Of a stretch of DNA of 64,000 nucleotides, positions 53,108 through 63,474 are shown piece after piece. A program made the translations under genes and the position numbers. Under the pieces are notes generated by a model that saw nothing but the letters and a program-made list of their open reading frames with translations, ran no database searches and was not told the origin of the DNA. Numbering within the stretch: the stretch's first letter is position 1; each line of letters starts with the position of its first letter. Source of the DNA: Protopterus annectens (taxonomy: Eukaryota > Chordata > Ceratodontiformes > Protopteridae); the NCBI RefSeq assembly GCF_019279795.1, contig NC_056745.1:512121006-512185005 (forward strand), read 5' to 3'.

Positions 53108-54905
53108 GGAGGCTTCTGTACCAGACTCCGTAGTAGAGGGTACCAGTGTTGCGAGGCCAATCTGGAGCTATCAAAATCATCCTTGGCCTGTCTTGTCTGA
53201 CCTTTAACAGTACCTTTGGAAGAAGAGGTAGAGGTGGAAAGGCATACACATGAAGGTTTTTCCAACTGAAAGACAGAGCATCCACTTTCCAAGCCGTGTG
53301 ATGAAACCCCTTTGTGCAATACTTTGGCAGCTGGTGGTTTAGTGGAGAAGCGAACAGATCTATGTCTGGAGTTCCCCATGACACTGTCAGTTTCTGAAAT
53401 ACATGAAGATCCAGTTTCCACGTGGGGATCCATGATTTGTCTGCTTAACACATCCGCTAAGGAGTTCTGTGCTCCTGGCAGAAACCTTGCCTGAAGAGTT
53501 AGTTGCAGGCTTAGCGCAGTCTCCCATAAAATCATTGCTTGCCTGCATAGAGGATAAGAATGTGTTCCCTTGCTTGTTGATGTACCACATGACAGTTGTG
53601 TTGTCTGTTAGAATCAACACCTGCCCTGGAAGAAGTAACTCCTTGAAAGCCATCAATGCAAACTGGACTGCTAACATCTCTTTCATGTTGATATGTAGAT
53701 GCTGTAGTCTGGCAGGCCACTTGTCTTGTATCCACTTTCCATTTAGATGAGCTCCCAAGCAATGTCCGAGGCATCTGTCGTTAAGATCTGACTTGCCTCT
53801 GGCCGGGTCACAGAGAGTCCCTTGTTTAGGTGACATTCCTGAGCCCACCACAAGAATTCTTTTGAAGGCAAGGTATTATTTGAATGACAGTGTCCAAATC
53901 CTGGCAGTGCTGTGTCCATACATTTTTGAGATACCATTGTAACTTCCTCATATGCAGTTTGGCATTGGGAAGCACCAGAATACAAGATGCCATGAACCCT
54001 AATGCTTGAAGGACTGTCCTTGCAGTCAGCACGGACTGATGAGATAGTTGATGGAAGTAAAGTGACAGACTCTTGTTTGTCCGGGGTTAAAAAGGCCATC
54101 TGGGCTGCTGTATTCAGTCTCACACCCAGAAAGCACATGTCTTGAGAGGGTACTAGACTGGACTTTATTTCGTTCACAGAATACCCTAGGCATCTTAGCA
54201 CTGCGATAACATATTCCAGGTGCTGTAGAAGAACTTCCCTTTCTTGAGCCAGAATCAGGCAGTCGTCCAAGTAAGGATAGATTTGAATTCCTTGAAGCCT
54301 GAAGTAAGCTATCACTGGAGCCAGAACCTTTGTGAACACTCTGGGCACAGTAGATAAGCCAAAGGGCAATGCAGAGAACTGATAATGAGAATTTCCAGTT
54401 AAACCGCAGATATTTCCTGCAACTTAGCCTTATAGGCACATGAAGGTAAGCTTCCTTGAGATCTAAAGTTACCATCCAGTGATCTTTGCCCAGCAGAGGT
54501 AAAAGCTGTTGTAACGTCAACATCTTGAACTTGGGAATGTCCAGATAAGTGTTGAGGATAGATAAATCCAAAATTGGTCTCCACGTGTTTCCCTTCTTTG
54601 GTACAAGGAACAGGCGAGAATAAAATCCTAGGCCCCTTTCTGATACAGGGACTGGCTGAATGGCCCCTATGTGAAGTAACTGTAAAACTTGCTTGTGAGC
54701 CTCTTTTCTTTGTTGAGAAGGAACGTCTGGCATGCCTTTGAAAGGGGGCATTGTATGGAAATAAAATCTGTAACCTTGGTGAATGATATCCAACACCCAT
54801 TTGTCTTGAGTAATTAAATCCCAATTTTCTTTGAAAAGAGACAGTCTTCCTCCCAAAGGAGCTGCCAAACGTGAATCTGCTGGCAGCTGAAAAACAGGTC
54901 ATTGG
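53002..54905 (-). pseudogene. pol: DIRS pol: RT, RNase H and methylase-like domain, frameshifted (A5)
   Basis: RT first part open at 54026-54868: APLGGRLSLFKENWDLITQD, RPILDLSILNTYLDIPKFKM, WMVTLDLKEAYLHVPI (motif A). Frame change near 54400, then 53743-54369: PFGLSTVPRVFTKVLAPVIA (motif B), IYPYLDDCLILAQ (motif C, intact) and the RNase H start ILTTDASDIAWELI (WG changed to WE). RNase H continues at 53387-53851 (NMKEMLAVQFALMAF, LTDNTTVMWYINKQGN). The methylase-like part is at 53091-53384 (PDIDLFASPLNHQLPKYCTK, LHVYAFPPLPLLPKVLLKV, MILIAPDWPRN). It overlaps the YR start. Confidence 0.87.
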
Positions 54906-55073
54906 GTCTGTTTACGAAAGGACTGACCCCTGCCCTCACCAGAAGTCTGAGCAGGTGAACTCCCTGTTCTAGGCCTAAAAGAACCTTGAGCCCTGCCCCT
55001 ACCACGCCTAGACCTACCCCTAGACTGAGAATCATAAGCAGGATATGTCCACCCCTTAGCAGGCCAATTTCTA

Positions 55074-56609
55074 CTAAACCCGGTGGCTGCACCTGCAAAA
55101 ATCTTTAACAGTTTGCATAGACTTAGCTTTGTCCTCCATTTTCTTTAAAACTGCTTCCACAGGCGAACCAAACAACACATCAGACTGTAAAGGAGCATCC
55201 AAAATCCTTGTCTTAACATGCTCAGCTAAATTCTGATCCTTCAACCAGGCATGCCTGCGAAGAACCGAACTGGTAGCAGCCACCCGAGGAGGCCTGTACA
55301 GCATCAAAACCACATTGCAAAGAATGCTTACCCACTTGTTCAGACACATGAACCAAATCCAGCAACTCTTTACACTCAATACCTTCCGCCAAAGCATCCA
55401 CCTTAGATTTCAATTGTGAAAGGAGATAATTCTGATATTTTAGCATGTGAAATTGACAATTCAAAGCTCTCATGGCTAGAGTGGAAGAAGTATACACTTT
55501 CTTTCCCCACCTATCCAAAGCCCGTGCCTCTTTATCAGTGGGAACAGGATTTTTAACCACAGAAGCCTTCACACCCTTAGGCCCTTGAGAAATAGTTTCT
55601 GGGTCCGCCCTAGGACTCTTAAACAAATATTTATGAGCTTCGGGCACCCTATAATACCTATCAGGCTTAACAGGAGCAGGAGGCAAAGAGTCAGGGTTCA
55701 GGAAGCCTCTGCAAAACATCTTCCACCACATTCAACACAGGAGGAATAGCTAAAGGCCTATGCTGGGGTAAAACAAGAACTCAAGCCTTTTCCTGGAGTC
55801 AGAGTAATCCTGGCCTTCTCATTTAAAGTGCTCCCTCATGGAATGCAAAGTCTCTGAAAATGAGAAATCCTCAGGTGGAGAAGCTGTAGGAGTGGAATCA
55901 TCCACCTCAGAATCAGAATAAGTAGGATACTCCTGCATATCTTCCACAGAAGATTCTGAAGCCTCTGAACACTGTTCAAAACTATCAAACTCCGGTTCCA
56001 CCCTAGGCCTCTTATCAGGGGGCATAGAACCCTAATCATAGTAATCAAATCTTCTGCCATTTTAAGCATATGTTTCTTAGGTACAGAACCCGAAATGCTA
56101 GGAGAAGCCCCCACTGAAGCTGCAGTAGGCCTACCTCTCAAAGAAGTTTTGGCAACAGAAGGAGAGGCCCTAACTACCTTGGGAAGAGAGGGAAGAACAG
56201 TCACCTGAGAAGCCCCCTCAGCCTGGCCTACCTCCTGAGAAGGCACATCCTGTAAGAGTATAGTTTCTGCCTGGGACTCCATGGACACTCCTGGCAAAAC
56301 CTCCGGCTCCACTGAGCCTTCTAAAGAACCGACGTCCGGGACTGCCGGTTCCTCAACCCTAGGCTTCACAGTTTTATCCTTGCGCTTCTTGGATGAAGCA
56401 TCCGACGGCATTTTATAATTGCAACGCTTCCCAAACACTAACCTGGCACAGTCTAACCTCCTCTTAATAGTGCGTTTGTTAAACCTAGCACAAGAGCGGC
56501 AACCAACAACGTCGTGCTCAGGCCCTAAACAAGGTATACACAAGGTATGATAATCCCTATGAGGTATCTGTTTCCCACAAGAAATACAGTTATTCACTTT
56601 TTCTGACAT
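55074..56609 (-). pseudogene. gag: DIRS gag, frameshifted (A5)
   Basis: Start at 56609 (MSEKVNNCISCGKQIPHRDY). Finger C-x2-C ... HTLCIPCLGPEHDVVGCRSC, then ARFNKRTIKRRLDCARLVFG and a basic stretch SSKKRKDKTVKPR. The first about 195 codons are open. Near 56030 the frame shifts after MLKMAEDLITMI and goes on as PPDKRPRVEPEFDSFEQCSE and FSFSETLHSMREHF (55819-56025). A further shift leads to KPDRYYRVPEAHKYLFKSPR and MRALNCQFHMLKYQNYLLSQ (55222-55731). The end, SMQTVKDFCRC, runs to about 55074. Confidence 0.87.
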
Positions 56610-56748
56610 CCGGTAAAATACTGAGGCAAGAAAAACTAAAATGTTCCCCAACGGGTACTTAGCCAACTCTGTTTCGGTCTGAAACTCCGGTTAAATATTT
56701 CAGTACGCCAACCTGCACTCGCAAAACTGCTTCTGCATCGGACCATGC

Positions 56749-56885
56749 GGCAAAGACTGAGGATATGACGCCGGTCATGCGCATTAGTACCTGACCGACG
56801 TCAGCCTTATACTCTGGTATTCGGGCCGACTGGACGCGGACTATACCCAATAGTCAGGACTGCAGCAATGGAAGACGAAGAACAT
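56749..56885 (-). repeat. Right (5') ITR of A5
   Basis: Inverted match of the left ITR without its extra segment; tip GACGAAGAACAT. Has GACCGACGTCAG and, on the minus strand, AGAGTATAAGGC as a TATA-like box (near 56816). Confidence 0.88.
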
Positions 56886-57700
56886 CTCCAAAATCTCGGC
56901 TGGATTTGAGAGGAGGAATTTGCACGGGCGCAGAAGGAGGCAAGGTTCCAAACCTAACAAGGCTAGGAACAGAGGATGGAGGTAATCCCCTCACCATCAG
57001 GAGCTGGTCCACCAGCCTCAATGTCTGGCTCTGAAAGGTTCTTGGTGGACTGAACAGAGGAGGCTCTCTCTCTCTCTCTGTAAAAGGACTTGGGAGGACG
57101 GTCCACGAATGGGTCGATCAAGGGTGAACAGGATGTCTGTGGTAAAACTCTCATCTGAGGCTCCTTTGGTACTGAAGGGAGAGCTCTATGCACTGATACC
57201 AGTGCTATAAAAGTCGGGTGTCGAGGGAGGAGTATTGTTTCAAACCAGTGTCAAGGAGACTGTCGGCACTGTGGGAGTTTTAGCCAATTTTGAAGATAGT
57301 TCTGAGGAAGCTGTCAGAACCAAATGTGTATGCTTTTTTGGTTATGAATAGGATGACTAAGAGGAAATGGCTTCTGTTTTCGGCCCAGATATGGCCTCTT
57401 CAAAATCAGATTTCTGAAGTCCTTTAAGTGTATGCTTATTTGTGCGCTCTACCATGGTTCTAGCACTGAACCCTGACAGATGGCACAATCTTCCTGAAGA
57501 TGGACAGTACCAAGACAATACACAAAAGGTGTGCATCTGAATTCGACATTTTTCTTTCACACTTTTGACACCTGTTGAAATCAGAGGGTTTGCCAGCCAT
57601 AAACAGAAACTCAGGCCACCTGACACACAGAGATATACTGTCACTGTCAAGAGACGGATTAAGAAAAGGGAAGGTTTTTTTTTTAATATAACAAAGGAAA
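56886..57700 (-). pseudogene. gag: DIRS gag, N-terminal part (C, right of A5)
   Basis: Open pieces: PPKSFYRERERASSVQSTKN and EPDIEAGGPAPDGEGI (56963-57193). The finger region is near 57470-57560 (KCRIQMHTFCVLSWYCPSSG, RLCHLSGFSARTM), a worn version of the family B finger HDHCVFCLGREHNHTSC. No clear start. A (CT)8-9 run lies at 57064-57080. Confidence 0.55.
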
Positions 57701-57954
57701 AGAAAATTACCAATGATGTAAAAGAGGGATAACTACCAACGATGGTACCTCAGTACTCAATAGTAAGGGAGGGGGAAAAATGCACTGCGCACACACCTAA
57801 AGAAAACTAGAAAAGTGGGTAGAAGACAGAAACAAGGAACAGGATTTAAAGCTTAAATATTTTAAAAAAATAAAGCTAACTTACACCTAGAAGAAACACC
57901 AAAGCTCAACAGGTGGATTGAAAGCATCTGGCACTACAAAGTGGCAAACGAGAT

Positions 57955-58092
57955 CTGAGGTAATTTGGTGTGGAGCATTATGGGTAGAGCCTAGCTCGTG
58001 AGTTTTTGGAAGGCACAAGCTGGAATAATGGCAGACCTGGTTCTGAGGCTCGGAACACAGCCCACAGTCAAGGATTATGTAAAGACTGACAT
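57955..58092 (-). repeat. Right (5') ITR of C
   Basis: Inverted match of 46300-46430 (GGGTAGAGCCTAGCTCGTGA, CTGGTTCTGAGGCTCGGAAC). The tip CAAGGATTATGTAAAGACTG then ACAT reappears reverse complemented in the ICR. Confidence 0.82.
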
Positions 58093-58216
58093 TGGAGCTG
58101 AGGTTATAGATTACCTGCAAAGTGAAAAATCTAGTGTAGAAAATCTAACACTGAAAACATCACAGCAGGATACAGCAAGTGAACCAAAATTAAGGCGAAA
58201 CCAGTGCAGCGGGAAG
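58093..58216 (+). pseudogene. BED-finger-like module, continuation between DIRS C and B3
   Basis: Plus-strand reading GAEVIDYLQSEKSSVENLTL, then KTSQQDTASEPKLRRNQCSG. At nucleotide level it lines up with 45930-46020 (GCTGAAGTTACGGAATACTT, AAGTCTAATAGGTTATATCA), the linker after the first finger copy. So the module that starts at 46063 is resumed here. It is interrupted again by B3 at 58217 and may continue at 63475 as LISCQMNSLQPTTGNQYKLL. Confidence 0.5.
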
Positions 58217-58400
58217 GAATAGTTGTGCAAAATCTTACCATAACCATAGATTTCCTTCTCTTCCATGTTTCAGTATTCTTACTGTGGGATCCTCTGCCTC
58301 AGGCAACCCGAACATCGGCTCCTATACAAAAGCTTAAGTCTGGTTCCTGCTAGTGCGTGCAGCCTTAAATGTGACATCTGCATGCACAGACCTCAGAACT
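58217..58400 (-). repeat. Left ITR of B3
   Basis: Pairs with 63305-63455 (CCTATACAAAAGCTTAAGTC against AAGCTTTTGTATAGG). The tip has CTTACCATAACCATAGATTT. Confidence 0.85.
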
Positions 58401-58554
58401 GCCCAGTCGGACAGTAGTCTAGGTAGTGCCAAATGACACCCTCTAGACTGGTGAAATGCGATTGACTGCCCACTGGGACCACAATCTAGGTAGTGCCTCC
58501 TGATGTCCCACAGACAGGGGAAAGGTAATGCAGGGGGACAGGTGGGAGGGAAGG

Positions 58555-58650
58555 AAAACTGCAACATGAAAGAGAAGGACATCTATGGTTATAGTAAGAT
58601 TTTACGCAAGTATTCTATGTCCTTCTATTCTCATGTTGCAGTATTCTTAC
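58555..58650 (-). repeat. Internal complementary region of B3
   Basis: ATGGTTATAGTAAGATTTTA then CGCAAGTATTCT is the reverse complement of the left tip; ATGTCCTTCTATTCTCATGT of the right tip. Confidence 0.82.
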
Positions 58651-58689
58651 TGTGGGAGAGTACCACAGCTTAAGGAGGAATGGTGGAGG

Positions 58690-59600
58690 AAGAAGTAGCG
58701 TATTCTAGAAAACCTTGCAGACTACCATCTTAAATCCTGTTCTGGAGATATGGTCCAGCTTGCAGTGTTTGGTAACGGTATCTACTGAGGACCAGGTAGC
58801 TGCCTCAAGGATGTTAGTACTGTTTTCCATGGTAGGAATAGCAGAAGCAGATAGTTTGGAGAGTGGCTTACCCAGTGCCCTGGGATGTGAAGACAGTTGA
58901 CTAGACTTTCTAATCGTCTTAGTTTTGTCCACATAGAACCTTAGCTGCCTGTGGACATCAAGGGAATGCAGTATTCTCTCTCAGTAGTTTTTAGGGGATG
59001 GAAATAAGGTGGGTAAGTGGACAGAGATTTAGGGACAGTTCGTTGACTACTTTGGACATGGAGGGGTTGGTGCACAGGGTCACCCTATCTTTGTGGAATA
59101 GGGTATGGAGGGGATGCCAAGAGCACCTGCAACTCAAGACTCTTCTGGCTGAGGTGAGGGTTACCAGTAAGACGGTTTTCCATGTGCACATCTGCAAAGT
59201 TGCAGAGCTGACTGGCTCAAAAGGAGCAAGTGTAAGTTTTTCTAGGATGTAGTTTAGGTCCCAAGGAGGTGGAATAGGCTTCCTTGGTGGCCTAATGTGC
59301 AAGACCCCTTTAAAAAACAGTTTAACATCCAACCTGGAGAGTAGAGGAGGGTCCAAGGGTAAGCAGGCATAGATGGCAGATAGGTGAAATTTCACTGAAG
59401 AGTATGAAGTCTGATGTTACAAGCTCACACACACAGGTTAAGATTAGAGGAACATCCGCTTGAAAGGGGTCCCCATGTCTTCGGAGATACCATTTGGAGA
59501 ACCTTTCCCATTTGGAAATCTAGGATGTCAATGCGTTTGGTTTCCTGGCCTCCTACATGATAGCACGTCCTCAGTGTAGCGGTGTATGAAGCAGACAAAG
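58690..59600 (-). pseudogene. DIRS tyrosine recombinase, broken (B3)
   Basis: Parts: RKPIPPPWDLNYILEKLTLA then PFEPVSSATLQMCTWKTVLL (58991-59395), reaching the LTSARR Arg site. The C-terminal part is at 58705-58932 (KTIRKSSQLSSHPRALGKPL, NILEAATWSSVDTVTKHCKL), where the segment with HxxR is deleted and the Tyr position of KHY reads Cys. Core-binding sequence lies near 59425-59600. Not functional. Confidence 0.8.
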
Positions 59601-61330
59601 CATCACCCAGAGGATTAGGGAAAGCATCGCTAGGTGTGGATGAATGAAAGTTCCATTCTGTTGTGTGATCAAGTCCACTCTGTGGGGCAATTTGTGGTGA
59701 CTGCCCTTGGCGAGGGATAGAAGGGGGAAATCGATGCTGCTTTGGCCAACAGGGAGTCACCAAAAAGATTTTGGGCATGTCCCTCCTGATATTCAGGAGG
59801 ACTTTGAGAGGGAAGGGAGGAAAGGCATACAGAAACAGTCCCTTCCATGAGATGGTGAAGGTGTCCACTCTCCAAGCTAGTGGGGAGGGATGATCCTTGG
59901 TACAAAAGGTTTTCAATCTGTTCTAGGGGGAGGCAAATTTATCTGTAGTGCGCCCAGTGGTGGACATCTACAAATACTTCTCTGTGCAACATCCACTCGT
60001 GATGCAGACAGAAAAATCTGGATGGTATATAGACTGCCTGCAGTGATAGGTTGATCCGAGAAGCTATATCCCAAACTTGCAATGCTACACTGCAGAGTAG
60101 GTAAGACATGGTCCCCCTTGTTTGATGTGCCACATAACAATGATGTTGTCCGTGAAGATTTGAAGGGGGCCTGGTTGCAAGAGAGGGCGAAAGGCCTGCA
60201 GGGCTAGCTGAACTGCAGTCATCTCCCTTACGTTGTGTTTTTTCTAAAGAAATGGTTGCCAGAGGGCTTGCACTGAGTCCATTCATGGTAGCTCCCCAGC
60301 CCAGATCTGAAGCATCTGTGTGCACGTGTTGAGTTGGTGTGGGTTAGAGGGGCCACCACTTCAATTCTGTTTTTAAGCAAAGCAGGAAGGGTACTTGGAA
60401 GTCTAGTCTAGAGGGTGGCAGTGTTGGAACCACACATTCTTTAGATAACACTACAACTTTCTCATGGACATCCTGGATAGTGTTAGCGTCGGTGCTGTGG
60501 CTGCCATAAGGCCCAGTAGGCACATGAAATGTCTGGCTGACAAATGGTTGACCTGGATGAGGTCCTGGAAGTGGTTGATCAGGGAAATTACCGTGTCCTG
60601 AGGTAGATAAGCCTTCATCCGTTCTGTCAGTATCCTGCAACCCATGAAGATTTTTTTTCCTGTGTTGGGGGAGATGGATGACTTGGTGAGGTTGAGAGTG
60701 AATCCCAAACCCCTGGAGCAGAGACATGAACAGATGCTTTTTGAGGATGTCTTCACCTTCTGAAAGGATGAGAATGTTGTCCAGGTAGGGATAAATTTGT
60801 ATGCCTTTGGTTAAGCAGTAGGCTATGGGAGGGGTTAGGCACTTGGTGAAGACCCTTGGTGCAGTGGATAAATCAAAGGGCAAGGCAGTAAATTGAAATT
60901 GTGAACAGGATCCAGCAAAATGTAGCTATTGACTGTGGTTTGGATGTATGGGAATATGGAGGTAAGCCTCCTTCAACCCAAAGTGGCCATGAAGGGCTTG
61001 GGTGGCAATAGTGAAAGCAGATTTTGGAGGGATAACATTCTGAAGGTGGGGACTTTCAGGAAGGGAATCAAGAAAGATAAATCCAGGATTGTTCTGCAAG
61101 TGCCATCCTTTTTTGGTACCAGGAATAGAAACCTTTCCTTCTTGACCTGATGGAACCGGTTCTATGGTTCCCTGTGTAAGATGATCTTGGAAAATTGTGA
61201 GGGATGAGGTGGAGTTGGTTCTTTGGTGGGGGGGGGGGGTGTCCTGTGGGCTGGGTTTTTCCTCTCAAGATAGAGAATATACTTTTTCCACTATTGCCAG
61301 AACCCAATGACCTGAGGTTACTTCTTTCCA
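59600..61330 (-). pseudogene. pol: DIRS pol: RT and RNase H, broken (B3)
   Basis: RT at 60344-60883: FDLSTAPRVFTKCLTPPIAY and IYPYLDNILILSEGED, so the catalytic YLDD is YLDN. RT N-terminal part near 61068-61307. RNase H at 59939-60325 (MHTDASDLGWGATMNGLSA, then a frame change). Methylase-like part at 59425-59916 (FCTKDHPSPLAWRVDTFTIS, LFLYAFPPFPLKVLLNIRRD, FLVTPCWPKQHRFPP). A G11 run lies near 61230. Confidence 0.82.
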
Positions 61331-61499
61331 GAAGGGCAGACAGTGACAGAGGTGGGACAAGAGGTGGAGGTGGGTCTAGGTAGTCACCATTGTTGTTAAT
61401 TCTGTCCTGAAAAGGCTATCTGTGGGTGGGCTGAGAAGGGTCTGTCCTGGAAGAGGATTGCCTCCCTTGGCTCTCTCCTATGTCTGGAAGTAGGAGTGG

Positions 61500-63163
61500 T
61501 AGTGGGTGTTCTTCTGGCATAGGTAGATTTTGTAGGGTAATTCCTGTAAAATTTTGGTATTGGGGAGACTATCAGGTGTTTTGATATCCTGGAGTTCTTT
61601 GCTCTTCTCCTGAAGGGTCTTAAACAGATCTGCAGACTGTTTCCCCAAACAGAAGGTTATGGTCTAGTGGAGCATACAGAATTTTGGATTTAAAGTCTTC
61701 AGGCAGTGGCTGGAGTCTATACCACGAGTACCTGTGAAACACAGATGCAGTAGATCTAGCAGAGGCCTCTGCTGCATCATAATTGCATCTAATTGAGTTC
61801 CTAGCAACTTCAGATGCCAGGGACAGTTTAGATGCTATTTCTGTCTAATTAGGAGAATCAGGCAAGGTGGACAGTAGGGTTGTAGCTTGGGATACCAAAT
61901 CCAGGACATACTTAACCATATGGGTTTGATAATTAATAGCTCTAAAAGCTAGGGTGGAAGTGTGTATTTTCTTGCCCAGCCTGTCCATAACCTTGTTTTC
62001 CTTGTCCGAGGGTAAGGGACGAGGAAGGAACAAGTCTAGACAGTTTGTCTGGGGCTACAACTATCACTGCTGGGTCTGCCAAGGGGGCCTTCAGTAGAAA
62101 TTTTTGGTCAGGGACCTTGTAGAAGCAATCAGGTCTCTTGGGAGCAGCTGGTTGAGAATCAGCGTTTTTAGAGAGTGATGCAAATCCATCTAAGTATGCA
62201 GGAATCACCGGTGGGATGGCTGGAGACGGATTCAACCTGCAGTAGCTCAAAATACCTTTTCTGAGCTTCTCTCATCTGGGTAGTATCAATTTAAAATACT
62301 CCCTCATTTTTGTTATAGTCTCTCCAAATGTAGTCTCCCTCTATGGAATCCTCATCAGAGCAGTAGTATTCCAAGGGTGAGGCTATTTGGGATGAAAATG
62401 CAAGACTCCGAACAACAGGATAAGTCTTCTTTGCGAGAAAAGGAAGGAAGAATAGAAGTAGCCGAGGCATGTCTTGGACTAAAGTACAGGTATAGTGGGA
62501 GCAGAGGAGGCCGAGGGTCACGAAGGCCTGCATCAAGGACTGGGTGGAGGATTGCATGTCTAGTTGTGCCTCTGAAGGAGCATCCAAATGTTTTGTCATT
62601 TGCCTTTTTTAAGTGAGTTGTCTTTGGAGATGCTGTGGGCCTAGCTTCAGGGTTTGTCCTATGGTGAAAGGATGACAGTCCTTGGTCAAAGACAGTCATG
62701 CGGTGAAGCCTAGTTCCCCCTAGACTTCGGTAGTAACAAACATCGGAATATCCTCCATGGACATGCCAGCCGGTACTTAAGAAGCGGCTTCCTCGAATGC
62801 AGATGCCAAAGTAGACTGCTCTAGTGGACGCCCCTCAACCCCTACATAGGTGACTGGCAGGCCATCCGACAACAGAGGGGCAGAGGTGGTAGGCCTAGAA
62901 ACTTCAGCTTTTTTCTTGGCAGTTCCACCTGGGCGTCCGACTCCAGATACATCCTTAATGCTAGCTTTTTTAGTCTTTTTGATTTTTTTCAAATACAGAT
63001 TGAGCGCGGCCAGATTGCTTCTGAGGGTTTTGGGGACAAAAGACTGGCAAATGATGCAGGAGGTATGATACTGCTCCCGGCCTAAACAGAATATGCAATG
63101 GTCATGAGAGTAATTATGCAGGATTTGACATCTGCATTTGCATTTACTGTCCTTAGCAGACAT
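61500..63163 (-). pseudogene. gag: DIRS gag, broken (B3)
   Basis: Start at 63163 (MSAKDSKCKCRCQILHNYSH). Finger: HDHCIFCLGREQYHTSCIIC, then FVPKTLRSNLAALNLYLKKI and a basic patch. The first 128 codons are open. The middle acidic part (SPLEYYCSDEDSIEGDY) is at 62291-62599. The C-terminal part has FYKVPDQKFLLKAPLADPAV (61942-62250) and NKVMDRLGKKIHTSTLAFRA, INYQTHMVKYVLD (61845-62033). Frameshifts between parts. Confidence 0.83.
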
Positions 63164-63304
63164 TGGCTAAAAGCCTACTAACAAACCAAGCTCAAGCAAA
63201 ATATTACAAAGAATTCCCCAACGGGGTACTTAACTTTAGATGTTTTGAAGAAAAGGAGCGAAGCATTCGATTTGACGTTTGACTGCAGCAGAAACATTCT
63301 GAGG

Positions 63305-63474
63305 TCTGTGCATGCAGACTTCACATTTAAGGCCCCTGGTTTATGGCCCCATGTGTGACGTCTTATGCAGTAGCAGCAACCAGGCTTAAGCTTTTGTATA
63401 GGAGCAGACGTTCAGGTCGCCTGAAACGAAGGATTCCACAGTAAGAATACTGCAAAATGAGAATAGGAGGACAT
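63305..63474 (-). repeat. Right (5') ITR of B3
   Basis: Inverted match of the left ITR; tip GAATAGGAGGACAT. Contains TGTGACGTC on the plus strand (CRE-like half site). Confidence 0.85.

Larger units (their letters stand above)
51482..56885 (-). mobile_element. Complete DIRS retrotransposon copy A5, nested in C gag
   Basis: Full-length family A element (5,404 bp), ends AGTACAG and GAAGAACAT, confirmed by its ICR (CTGTACT/ATGTTCTTCG). The flanks CCAGAAA and CTCCAAAATC join without duplication. ITR sequence (TATAGTCCGCGTCC) defines a third subfamily of A. Genes are better kept than in A1-A3 but all are frameshifted. Confidence 0.94.
46262..58092 (-). mobile_element. DIRS retrotransposon copy C, split by A5
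   Basis: A third DIRS family, about 6.4 kb without A5. The ITR pair is visible (46300-46430 and 57955-58060). The left tip includes AGTTGCGTCTTACCATAAAG, and the right tip is GTAAAGACTGACAT. It carries YR, pol and gag in the usual order, plus an out-of-place gag fragment inside YR and a SINE inside gag. It sits in a BED-finger-like repeat module, whose unbroken sister (45930-45970) shows the empty site. Confidence 0.85.
58217..63474 (-). mobile_element. DIRS retrotransposon copy B3
   Basis: Complete family B element, about 5.26 kb, from GAATAGTTGTGC (left) to TAGGAGGACAT (right), with ITRs, ICR, YR, pol and gag. It is close to B2 but each gene carries different lesions. Confidence 0.92.

Noticed and set aside
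57357-57713. A 118-codon minus-strand ORF as a host gene
   Set aside because: It covers the region where DIRS C gag should begin and contains a worn Cys/His finger, so it was assigned to gag.
57998-58222. A 74-codon plus-strand ORF starting inside the right ITR of DIRS C
   Set aside because: The first about 30 codons are ITR sequence. Only the part after 58092 is real flank and was annotated with the BED-like module.
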